NCBI GenBank assembly: GCA_905221605.1
Contig: CAJNDS010001435.1
Span: 270,001-334,000 of the forward strand
Reading direction: 5' to 3'
DNA: 64,000 nucleotides
Source of the DNA: Symbiodinium natans
Lineage: Eukaryota > Sar > Dinophyceae > Suessiales > Symbiodiniaceae
Made by a program: the position numbers and the translations under genes. This document shows positions 41,101-47,884 of this stretch, piece after piece (within the stretch, counting starts at the first letter, position 1; each line of letters opens with the position of its first letter). The notes beneath the pieces are model-generated. The model saw only the letters and a list, made by a program, of their open reading frames with translations, did no database searches and had not been told where the DNA came from.

Positions 41101-44100
41101 GCTTTCTTGGGTGTTCCTATGAGGTAAGGAGGAAATGCCTTGGACGAGATCAAGGTCAATACCTCAAAGTTCTGGCTCTCATCATAGATGTGGCCAAAAG
41201 GTTCTTCTAGCTCTTCATACCTTTCGTTGTAGTGCAAGAGCTGCCAGCCTTCGGTGTCTCTAACCAAAACAGCTCTGAAAGGATGTTTTCCTTGAGGATA
41301 CATCATAGCTGGGTCAACATGCTCTGAGCTCTTTGGGCTGTAGTGGACTACATAGGGCTCGGTCACACTTGTCCATCCAATTCGACCTTCAGCTACGAGG
41401 TTCCTAAGCGTTTCACAGAGATAGATTGGCGTAGGGACTCCTGTTGTTTGGGATGTCGAGACTGTCCTGACAAAAGCTTTAGCGGTGAGGGAATTGTTGT
41501 TGTAAGCTACTGCTATGGAAGTGGTTCCTTCAACCAAGAAAGTTCCTGTCTCACTACCGTTCCGAAATTCCCAACCTTTCTTCAACAATTTTCCTACAGC
41601 TAAGAGAGGGTGAACAACTGATGAAATCAAGAAGACTTCCTCAACCTTCACACAGTTTCCACCAACATCCTCAAACTCAACCTCAATAATCCGCTGGTCC
41701 TGTACCTTTATCCTAGTTCCTTGAGCGTCTCGGAGTTCAATCCTGCGTCGGTCCGGGACCTTCCTACCGAAATTTCGCATCCACACAGGGGCTAATGAGA
41801 TATCTGCGCCTGAGTCAAGCACAACCTCAATTTCCTTTGCACCTGGGCTCTCTCTCACTGTCCTAACAAAGTTCTCTGGTTCTGAGGTGTACCAACAGTA
41901 CAAGGGGTCCTTCTCTATGTCTTCACTCTCTTCATCACTCTCACTTCCAATCTGAAATTCCTGCTCTGACTTTCCTGAACTAGCCGAAACCATCAAAACT
42001 CTCCCGAAGTAGTCAATTTCAAGTTCCTCAGAGTCTTCGCTCAGCTCGAACTCCTCAGGAAAGCTGGTCGGTGGATCACCGATGTGGTGCATTGTTACCA
42101 TCCTGATGATCGGCTTCTGGGTTCCTTGACCTGATGAACTGGCTGATGTTGTCGCTGTTCTCGATGTTGGAGCTTGGGTTGAGGCTGTTCCTCTACTTGG
42201 GGCTTCACTCTGAGTTTCCTGCATTTCTACATTCCTAGCCGTGTACCCCATGTCTCTCTGTTTCTTCCTACACTGGGCCTCAAAGTGTCCATACTTCTGG
42301 CAGTAATGGCAAACTCCTGTAGCTGCTTGGGCCTTTCCTTTGCCTTTACCTTTGTAGCTACCTTTGAACCCTTTGTAGCCTTTTCCTCTGCCTTTGAAAC
42401 CTCTAAAGCCTCTACCTCGGCCTTTCCAGTTTCCACCTCTGCCTTTGCCTCTACCTTTTCCTTTGCCTCGACCTTTGAAACCACCTTTGCCTGAATCCTT
42501 GCCTGAATCCTTACCACCTTTCTTTCCTTTACCTTTGTACCCGTACCAATCTCTACCTTTGCCTTTCCAAGCCTGAGACACATCCATGGCTGCAACACCC
42601 TGATGATCTTCTCCCTTGTCGATTAGGTCAGTAGTGGTCCTATAGGGTGTTCCTTGGGACTGCGTAAGCGAATTGGTCCACTTCTCAGTTGACTCATAGT
42701 TCACAAGATACTGCCTAAGTGCCGGGTACTTCGTCTTCTCATCTAGGTTGAGCAACAAATGTCTCTTTACTTCAGGCTTCATTCCTTGAATCAATGTACT
42801 AACCTTCAAGTTTTCCTGCACCTTTTCTCCAGTGGACTTCTCGTACTGCTCAATGCGTTCCTCATATTCGAGGATGTTCTCTGCAATGCCTTTGTCCTTG
42901 GCAAAACGGAAATTCATGATGTTGTGGAGAAGTTCCAGCGATCTTGCTCTATTCACAGGCTGGTATTCTAACAACAGCATCCTATAGGCTTCCATACCGT
43001 TCTCTTCTGTCGTATGGCGAACCACACGATACGGTCTGCCTTTGGTGTAAGACGCTAAAATGCTATACAACTTCCTGCTTTGCGTTTTGGCCTCATCAGT
43101 CATATCTTTCATGTCCAGCACTTCATTCTTCCTTAGGTCGTTCTCCACGAGGTCCATGGTTTCCACAAGATCTTCATCCATAGCGCCAAGCCAGACTCGA
43201 AGTCGTTGCTTGAACTCCATGAAACCATTCTTTTCTTCTTGCCAAGTTCCTGGAGAAAATACTTCTGGAGGCTTGATGAGTTTGTGAAGCTCAACGTCAC
43301 CTGGCTTTCTTCCTTTCACTGCTCTCTCTAGGCTGCTTCCGATCTCCTCGAAAGTTGTCACTGCTGTTTCCTGCGCTTGAAGCAAAGTGTGCTGTGCCTC
43401 TGCACTCTGCTGCTGAATTGCCTGCAGTGTATTGCTGAAGCTTGCTGTGATGCTCTGCTCTCGGGCTGTGCCGGCTGCTGCACTGCTCCTCATCTCTTCT
43501 GCTAAGGTTTGTATTCCTTGAAGCGTTTGCTGGTTGATTTCTGCAAGTCTCTGTAGTGCATCTTCCATTCCTTTGGCTGCTTCCAAGTTGCTGTACACAA
43601 GCACAACAAGAAACATTGTCTTGTGCTGTCTCCTCACTTCTGCTCTTCTTCTCCTGCTTTTCCTTTTGGGCTCTTTCGCTCTCTTCGTTCTTTTCTGTAC
43701 TGCTGTAAAGAACAATCGTGAGAAGTACGATAGGATGATCCAAGTAATCATTCCTAGAGGTGTTCCTGCGAAAACTACGAGATGAATTCCTTCAAACACT
43801 AAGCTGTGCACGACGTCGTGAAACTTCTTTTCTAGCTGTTCGAACTGTTCCTTGAAAGGGATCTTTTCTACATTGTGAAACTTTCCTTCTTCTAGCTTCT
43901 CATCTACTAGCTTCTCATCTACTAGGTACCTAGGAGCGTAGCCGGACTCAAGGCTCTCATCTTCTTCACTCATGTACATGTCGATGCTCCTAATCGTGTA
44001 GGCATTCATGAAGTCCTGGTTCACGGAGTACTTGTCGTAGTTCTTCTGAGAATGCGTATTGGGCTTTCCTGGGATGCTCGTCCACACAACCATCAACTCA

Positions 44101-44657
44101 CTCTCGTCAATCTCGGCAATCACCTTTCTCCCACGTCTTTCTTCCTTGGAGGATCTGTCATCTCCAAGGGCAAGTTCATCCTTGGCTCTTCCGGGTCCAA
44201 GGGCCTGCCACGGATTCTCTTCGAAGCCATATCTTCCTGGAGTCATGCTCATCCCGCACAAAGTGGCGAGGCTCCCCAGGGCAAAACCAACCAGCAGCAC
44301 TATGCCTGCTGCCATTCCGTAGCATCTCATGTTCCTCATCTTCACTTCCTGAATCGTGTATCGTTCAGGGAAGCAATTGAAGCAAGGGGCAAAGTCCCTC
44401 ACTCTTCCACCAGCAACCGTCAGGTTCCTGATGTGACCACAACCTGGTTTGTGGTACCTTCTTCCTGCTCTTGTTGCTATCCGGACTGTGGGGAGGTACT
44501 CGAAGAACTCTCGGACTTCGACGTTCTTTTCCTGTTTCCACATTTGTATCATCCCACAGACGAGAGAAGCCATCATGGCTATGAGGACGATTCCTACTCC
44601 TGCTATGTGTAGCATCATCGCTGCCTCTGATTCCTGGAACGGCAGCTCCGCTACCAT
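35142..44657 (-). CDS. Ty1/copia Gag-Pol polyprotein with membrane N-terminus and coiled-coil C-terminus (3,171 aa)
   Basis: Residues in order: helix 15-38; H69-x3-C73...C92-x2-C95 possible zinc site; helix 113-134; long hydrophobic segment about 289-318, then a basic stretch (KRKSRRRR); Gag-like coiled region from about 364; GKG/RGG-rich basic box about 695-775; CCHC knuckle CHYCQKYGHFEAQC 783-796; protease DSGAD 948-952; integrase H1412, H1416, C1423/C1426 and catalytic D1454, D1518, E1558; reverse transcriptase with D2055 and VHVDDI (D2145, D2146); RNase H with SDSDW (D2346, D2348) ending near 2480. Then a hydrophobic stretch near 2523-2540, a cysteine-rich patch and a Glu/Lys/Ala coiled coil of about 500 residues with 11-residue repeats. 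Copia polyproteins are usually 1,300-1,500 residues, so roughly 360 N-terminal and 690 C-terminal residues are extra. The ATG shares its A with the last base of the 5' LTR; later methionines (14, 15) could also start. Confidence 0.95.
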   Translation of the reverse strand: MVAELPFQESEAAMMLHIAGVGIVLIAMMASLVCGMIQMWKQEKNVEVREFFEYLPTVRIATRAGRRYHKPGCGHIRNLTVAGGRVRDFAPCFNCFPERYTIQEVKMRNMRCYGMAAGIVLLVGFALGSLATLCGMSMTPGRYGFEENPWQALGPGRAKDELALGDDRSSKEERRGRKVIAEIDESELMVVWTSIPGKPNTHSQKNYDKYSVNQDFMNAYTIRSIDMYMSEEDESLESGYAPRYLVDEKLVDEKLEEGKFHNVEKIPFKEQFEQLEKKFHDVVHSLVFEGIHLVVFAGTPLGMITWIILSYFSRLFFTAVQKRTKRAKEPKRKSRRRRAEVRRQHKTMFLVVLVYSNLEAAKGMEDALQRLAEINQQTLQGIQTLAEEMRSSAAAGTAREQSITASFSNTLQAIQQQSAEAQHTLLQAQETAVTTFEEIGSSLERAVKGRKPGDVELHKLIKPPEVFSPGTWQEEKNGFMEFKQRLRVWLGAMDEDLVETMDLVENDLRKNEVLDMKDMTDEAKTQSRKLYSILASYTKGRPYRVVRHTTEENGMEAYRMLLLEYQPVNRARSLELLHNIMNFRFAKDKGIAENILEYEERIEQYEKSTGEKVQENLKVSTLIQGMKPEVKRHLLLNLDEKTKYPALRQYLVNYESTEKWTNSLTQSQGTPYRTTTDLIDKGEDHQGVAAMDVSQAWKGKGRDWYGYKGKGKKGGKDSGKDSGKGGFKGRGKGKGRGKGRGGNWKGRGRGFRGFKGRGKGYKGFKGSYKGKGKGKAQAATGVCHYCQKYGHFEAQCRKKQRDMGYTARNVEMQETQSEAPSRGTASTQAPTSRTATTSASSSGQGTQKPIIRMVTMHHIGDPPTSFPEEFELSEDSEELEIDYFGRVLMVSASSGKSEQEFQIGSESDEESEDIEKDPLYCWYTSEPENFVRTVRESPGAKEIEVVLDSGADISLAPVWMRNFGRKVPDRRRIELRDAQGTRIKVQDQRIIEVEFEDVGGNCVKVEEVFLISSVVHPLLAVGKLLKKGWEFRNGSETGTFLVEGTTSIAVAYNNNSLTAKAFVRTVSTSQTTGVPTPIYLCETLRNLVAEGRIGWTSVTEPYVVHYSPKSSEHVDPAMMYPQGKHPFRAVLVRDTEGWQLLHYNERYEELEEPFGHIYDESQNFEVLTLISSKAFPPYLIGTPKKAEDRRTFEEYTDDKWSLSKDGTELIRYHHTPRKTRFHPLDLKDIPVERENLQNERSTYGEDPVNHEFFEDKMPWVADEYDEFSSPFGVRSWTGQSKFRLVYPVDGSKAQQQEQRLKTVPENESMEIDEQEPQAPAHRYELHGELTFIYDGHEYNQQNSLKILKELCTELGVSKNGSKQDLLRRLSRKIMEDERRLGLNTAQKKYQEYAIPQPLKDQVMPKPEEVEVHNLTHLPYATWCPVCVACKGKESPHPTQSPEKERSSRPTLCMDFCFTGTSHDEAPTAVSLVCIDSWSRSIACIPTATKGKGLIEHIGEGVTYMSTQLQYQTINLKADNEGTMKKLKQIILKQRSALGLGTTLQDAVSGQKETNGMAERAIQTVRRQALTLIQGLQEQAKVLIAHTHPLFSWAFRHAAWILNRYHRHSATGMTPYEFVAGRPYEGTLCQFGESLMVLANRTGVNVKKGDPQWLRGVFLGKTDNNVFITWHMDGIKTSRSVKRCPHHFDLEALTSVGIHTWEVKHTTLTTRVVPRKNLPGPSGTPAPVTVVEPLGDQHGIGAITPGIQTPVIAGGASTPKPLGTVTPRNTNLHAMAKKAKEQEQQQAEPAAPAWIDPGPDEAGSDATPTSQLSHLQNRGPESDEAGSDSMSTDQEKQESQGSELLLPRAPAAVRKHEYEDVGTSSKIPRTDESPKRKFPPFNAGRVFEHNDEPLPEPGLDDICWEDTYSDIGDEEEEDEEERERVFNDEDAGPPELSDEELKTKDREAMITEMERLSGMQALVRKPLEELGWRKRDDGENEREESEQEPIKWLTTKFVFDWRFRSGSWKRRARLVAREFKGTEHRSDVFSPATSASLTRLVPVIALQEEFSVYSIDVKDAFLQVPQRTRTACEFPKEYVELFQDTDPSCLQEGLLLLRVLPGQRDAALLWSDHFSDSLKEQDFERSVACPTLFRDSRKSILVVHVDDIQAAGKSHHVDPVLKSLGRVYELKIEGPFLTAQELAIGESLQTVRFLKRKYSYHNHELHIHSDPKYLGKLREELKLTGKASKPTPCTQESQAVDNTNPLDQEQAASFRKCVGILLYVCQDRPDLQFAVRGLASKMSLPTFAAKKQLIHVVQYMTKTDGYHCTYRKTPRGMSNLNESIRNGTYDFSQVKPKEHHLLEVYSDSDWAGQKDSRRSTSSGTVFLDSQLIYAFSRTQRSISLSSGEAEYYAAASSASDSLLLKEAIEFLTCRKCVVHLHLDSSAARGIITRQGVGRVKHLQIRTLFLQDLHKQGILSVHPVGTRDNTADIGTKPLSGKRIKLLMHWLGFKDEQNQPVGIEELQEHRQQEQAKATVKRIKSKGNFAFAALLFSLLSGSLEGCSKVEVASGTCLLQSCSTCVGTVQEHVGMCSDTSACALGLQEQLEVGNICSSMPRVKDLCFRNPEKEETVAVEKEVAAMEPSASEKERWFRELTSQLNQLKEAQGTTNVLLREQRREQASLKEQIEDQHLRDVELLRHLKERIEALETKIAEYEKEEEEIKGMIWWKLQEEERGAEMERELRRTGHGRGEEGSKEEEEGSSSTTPRSSSASTTSTQEEKRKEKERKEKIRKVNEELRKREEEEKEKEKGFAYPYDDTEYKIYVENGKVYKQHRITGEKVEVGVDYVYKYQKGKEGKGKGPGKGSTKNTATGASSSSDKQASAAVAEAAGVTPQEEGATQEAEKQVEKDEKKWQKERERRERIRKRKAEEKARKEKEEAEEERKRQEATAEEERKKQEAAAEEGRKKQEAAAAEERKKQEAAAEEERKKQEAAAEEERKKQEAAAEEERKKRQAAAAAEEKDRKRREAAAAAEAERKRREAAAAEAERKKQEAAAREGKEDENESLRIEMAQLRELVRGMKEQQASDKRKIISLQEELKKATDSEGSTGEGKKKDKPIGPQDRSQFRVGGSEGAQELYAIFPYEGLDFQWKWVQATKAWLYYDVNQNLWIKDSEDEDGGRICKEQEKQVKG
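35545..35905 (-). repeat. Coding 33-bp minisatellite in the polyprotein C-terminus
   Basis: Tandem in-frame units encode AEEERKKQEAA and variants, about 10 in number. Length variation between copies of the element would be expected here. Confidence 0.85.
42360..42580 (-). other. Gag nucleic-acid-binding GKG/RGG box
   Basis: Encodes runs of KGKGK, GRGKG and GFKGRGKG just upstream of the CCHC knuckle. Such boxes bind RNA in other Gag proteins. Confidence 0.75.
44645..44656 (-). other. Primer-binding site (tRNA-iMet type)
   Basis: Minus-strand TGGTAGCGGAGC starts right after the 5' LTR. TGG pairs with the tRNA CCA end, and TGGTAGCG matches the start of the Ty1 primer-binding site for initiator methionine tRNA. 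Confidence 0.7.
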
Positions 44658-44835
44658 GTCAAAGATAGGGTCAATCTAAAGCTAACTGAAAAGCTGGGAC
44701 ACTCCGCACTTTTCCTGGGTTCGCTGCGGTGTGTGTCCTTGTTCGAGCCTGTCGTCGACAAGACGTTCCGGGGCTCTGGTGTGCATTCCACATGCACCTG
44801 GTGCACAGCTTCCTGTACTGCGTAGATGTTTAACA
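44657..44835 (-). repeat. 5' LTR (179 bp)
   Basis: Identical to the 3' LTR. Expected to carry the promoter. It contains GTCGAC-centred and TGTGCAC/TGCACA palindromes but no obvious TATA box, in line with dinoflagellate promoters generally. Confidence 0.97.
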
Positions 44836-44840
44836 TACAC
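44836..44840. repeat. Target-site duplication (right), TACAC
   Basis: Matches 34,695-34,699. Confidence 0.93.
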
Positions 44841-45025
44841 CCCTAAATCCCCTTAAGCCCTGAACCTGAAGACACTAGACCCCAAACCCGTAAAACCCCC
44901 GAAGCCCCTGAACCTTAAGAATCTTAACGCCCTAAACCCGAAATCCCCATAAGCCCCGGAACCTTAAGCCCCTAGACCCTATACGTCTAAAACCCCCTAA
45001 GCCCCTGAATCTTAAGACCCTAAAC
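44836..45025. repeat. 48-bp minisatellite, right part
   Basis: CCCCTGAACCTTAAG-type core recurs at about 44,858, 44,907, 44,955 and 45,002, a spacing of 47-49 bp. Confidence 0.75.
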
Positions 45026-45062
45026 CCTAAACCCTAAACCCTAAACCCTAAACCCTAAACCC
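45012..45062 (-). repeat. CCCTAAA array
   Basis: About 7 units; left flank of the exon at 45,082. Confidence 0.93.
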
Positions 45063-45081
45063 CGAAGTCCCTGAGCCCAAG

Positions 45082-45140
45082 GAAGTCCTGGCTCAAGCGC
45101 GGTGCCAGACGTTGCCGGAGCCGATCCACCTCCGGGGCCG
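45082..45140 (+). CDS. Candidate exon (plus), unknown protein
   Basis: GAGCCCAAG acceptor, reading EVLAQARCQTLPEPIHLRG, donor GTTGGG. Flanked by CCCTAAA on the left and a long TTTAGGG array on the right. Confidence 0.4.
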
Positions 45141-45144
45141 GTTG

Positions 45145-45318
45145 GGGTTTAGGGTTTAGGGTTTAGGGTTAGGGTTAAGGGTTAAGGGTTAAGGGTTAAG
45201 GGTTAAGGGTTTAGGGTTTAGGGTTTAGGGTTTAGGGTTTAGGGTTTAGAGCTTAGGGTTTAGGGTTTGGGCTTAGGGTTTAGGGTTTAGGGCTTAGGGT
45301 TTAGGGGTTAGGGGTTCA
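45145..45318 (+). repeat. TTTAGGG array with a TTAAGGG sub-block
   Basis: About 24 units; five consecutive TTAAGGG units near 45,172-45,207. Confidence 0.95.
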
Positions 45319-45559
45319 AGCTTGTCTTAGCGAGTCAATGGCTATAAGTCGGGTAGCCATGTAACCGTATGGTTTAGGGTTTGGGAGTTTAGGGTTTAGG
45401 GTGAGGGGTCTAGGGTTTATATGTAGGGTTGCTTAGAGACTTAGAGGTGTTTTAGGAGTCAGGGTTTTGGGTTTGGGCTTTGGGGCCTACAGCTTCTCTA
45501 GGATTTAGGGCTCAGGGCTTAGCGTTTAGGGCTGAGGCAGTCAGAGGCACAAGGCTACA

Positions 45560-45675
45560 GCCTAAACCCTAAACCCCAAAACCTGAACCCTAAACCCTGA
45601 ACCCTGAAACCTAAACCCTAAACCCTAAACCCTAAACCCAAAACCCTAAACCCAAAACCCTAAACCCAAACCCTT
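45560..45675 (-). repeat. CCCTAAA array with CCCAAAA and CCCTGAA variants
   Basis: Telomere-type units of mixed sequence. Confidence 0.9.
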
Positions 45676-46087
45676 CTAAACTTCTAGACCTGTGTGTGGG
45701 TATGGGCTTCTTGAACACAGACGTAGGCCCAGGCACGCGCAGGGCACAGGCGTAGAGTAGCAAAGCAAGCGTCAAGGTCCTGAGAAGTTGCAGTTTCGGG
45801 TTCGAGGTTCAGCCCGGAGGAATGAAATTCCAGGGGAGGTGTTGGGTCTAGCTAAGGTTTCCCTAAGCCTTAAACCCCAAACAACCTTAAACGATAAACC
45901 CTAAACCCCGAATCACGTCAAGTGTTGTCTCTTGACAGGGGGGAAGGGAAGAGGGAAAGGGGGATTCTCTAACCAGAGTCCCCCCTGTAGGTATCGTTGA
46001 ACCCTAAGCCCTAAAACAGTAAACCCTAAACCGACTTCATCAGCCCCAAAAAATGTACACTTTCAGCTGAATAGGGGATGATAGTAT

Positions 46088-46188
46088 CCCTAAACCCTAA
46101 AACCTAAACCCTACACCCTACACCCTACACCCTAAACCCTAAACCCTAAACCCCAAACCCCAAACCCTAAACCCTAAACCCCAACACT
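46088..46188 (-). repeat. CCCTAAA/CCCTACA array
   Basis: Left flank of the exon at 46,202, with three CCCTACA units. Confidence 0.93.
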
Positions 46189-46201
46189 GCGATCCGAGGA
46201 G

Positions 46202-46264
46202 CAGTGCATTCGCGGCATACGAGAACCAGATCGCGGAGAAGTGCAGCTTCTTGTACCTGACAAG
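46202..46264 (+). CDS. Candidate exon (plus), joins the next exon in phase
   Basis: Acceptor GATCCGAGGAG, reading SAFAAYENQIAEKCSFLYLT with two bases left over, then AAG|GCTCGG, a GC-type donor. Joined to 46,372 the split codon becomes AGG (Arg). Strong third-position GC. Unknown protein. Confidence 0.47.
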
Positions 46265-46371
46265 GCTCGGATTAGGGTTTGGGGTGTAGGGTTTAGGGTT
46301 CGGGGTTTAGGGTCCGCTTTCTGCAGTTACTTCTGGGGTTTAATGTTAAGGTTGGCGTCAAAAGGGTTTAG
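46265..46371 (+). other. Putative GC-AG intron of TTTAGGG-type sequence (107 bp)
   Basis: Starts GC and ends TTTAG. Its body is largely TTTAGGG, TTTGGGG and TGTAGGG variants, so telomere-type sequence would form most of this intron. Confidence 0.42.
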
Positions 46372-46426
46372 GCACGAGGCGTGCCTGAGCAAGGTGGCGC
46401 TCAACGAAGGCATCACCACATGGGCA
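46372..46426 (+). CDS. Candidate exon (plus), continues 46,202-46,264
   Basis: After TTTAG the reading HEACLSKVALNEGITTWA runs to a GTTCTC donor, in phase with the previous exon. Confidence 0.43.
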
Positions 46427-46447
46427 GTTCTCCAAATTCTGGTCCCT

Positions 46448-46500
46448 TGAAGCCCTAAACCCTAAACCCTAAACCCCGAAAACCCTAAACCCTAAGCCCT
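46448..46500 (-). repeat. CCCTAAA array
   Basis: Right of the exon pair, in the opposite orientation to the 46,273-46,310 repeat inside the intron. Confidence 0.85.
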
Positions 46501-46509
46501 ATACTCGAA

Positions 46510-47880
46510 TCTAGAGCCTTGGGAGAACAAACTACCAAGATACGAGCCGGTCAGGGCAGAACGTGGAGGCAGAGGAGTCCAGTTGAGGGATACCTAAGCA
46601 GTTACTATGTGTTCCTGGAGTGGCGTAAGCGAAGGCCCCATTCTGGTATCATTAAGACTTGGGGTCATACTATACCAGGAGGATCCAGGAGGACTAAGAT
46701 GTAGTGATCAGAGCCTCTACCCCAGGAGCCTCAACGCAGAACCCAAGAAGACCCGAAGCTGTACCTCGAGGTGTGGTCGGGCCGATCCGTCAAGAGGCTT
46801 GTCTCCTGGGCTAGGGGCACTAGCAATCAACATGCTGTCGCGGCCTGCAAAGGGGTTGTAGGACTTAGCGTCTCAGGGTCGGGTTCTTGTGTCGAGCTGA
46901 AGGTACGTAGGTACAATTCTTGAAATTTCGCAGAGTTATTGTCATTACTAGTTTTCTCATGATTTTGAAGTCAACCAAAGTTTAAGCCTCACCAAGAAAC
47001 TTCCACAGGAAAGGCCATGCCACTGGACGCCTAGTAGCATTCCCGTTCATCTCGTGAAGCTCGCCGAATGTGCCAGCGTCATGGCTGCACAACCCTAAAA
47101 ACCCTAAACGCTTGCTGGTCATGGGCAAAAGCACATCGAGGTCAGAGATTCCACTTGAAGCTTGTGAAAGGCTGAGGGCTTTAGAGATGTGGTTCCCTGA
47201 TTCTTTTGCCGGGGGGGGGGGGGGGGGTATGGGGGTGTTCGGGGAGCTGGGGGTAAAGGCTTTAGCGCTTTCAGGTTTGCAGGCTCAAAGGTTGTTCTGA
47301 CTAGACTGGCTGGTGGATTCGGGGGTGGTTTACGTTGGGATCTGCACATTCGGAGTGGGCCAAAGGACATATGGCTTCAGTGTCAGCCAATCGACGCGGA
47401 GCGGGCGGTCCGAAACGCAGCAGGAATGCCTAGTGCTACGTGTTGGGTGCATGTTGGCACTGTTGTTTCTCAGTGGAACTCCACACCCGGCATTTGGCTG
47501 GCTAGTTATAAGGGTGAGCAGAAGTTGGCACGCAGGGATAATATATCGGCCTTCTGGTCGCGAGATTAAGTGATCGCATTAAGTTCATATTATGAAGCAG
47601 GGTTTATATTTCTGTTATTGGTGAGTGTATATAAGGTTCCTTTGTAATATTGGTGAGTGTATATACCTGGTGTCCTTTTGGGGGTACAAGAAATATATAC
47701 CCTACTTAATATGACTCCCTTCTTCAAGCTCCAAACCTGCCTGAGATGGCTCGGCTTTGGGCGGAGGCTCCTGCAAACAGATCAGCTCGGTTTGAGCGTC
47801 TGCGGGTCTCAGGTGCAGGCCTTGTACACTATAATGGCTGATCGCCGGGCTTGGAGTTGGCTCAGGAAAGTCATTTTCGG
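46510..47880. other. Unique region with one poly(G) tract
   Basis: No telomere arrays. A G run sits at 47,211-47,227. Plus-strand frames of 60-106 codons occur (46,519-46,704; 47,657-47,977) but no motif was recognised. Confidence 0.4.
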
Positions 47881-47884
47881 GGTT

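Larger units (their letters stand above)
34700..44835 (-). mobile_element. Complete Ty1/copia LTR retrotransposon, 10,136 bp
   Basis: Two identical 179-bp LTRs with TG...CA ends, a 5-bp TACAC target duplication, a primer-binding site resembling the 3' end complement of initiator-methionine tRNA, a purine-rich tract next to the 3' LTR and one intact ORF with Gag, protease, integrase, reverse transcriptase and RNase H in the copia order. At 10.1 kb it is about twice the size of common copia elements because of N- and C-terminal extensions of the polyprotein. Identity of the LTRs and the absence of stops indicate recent insertion, possibly a still active copy. Confidence 0.97.
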
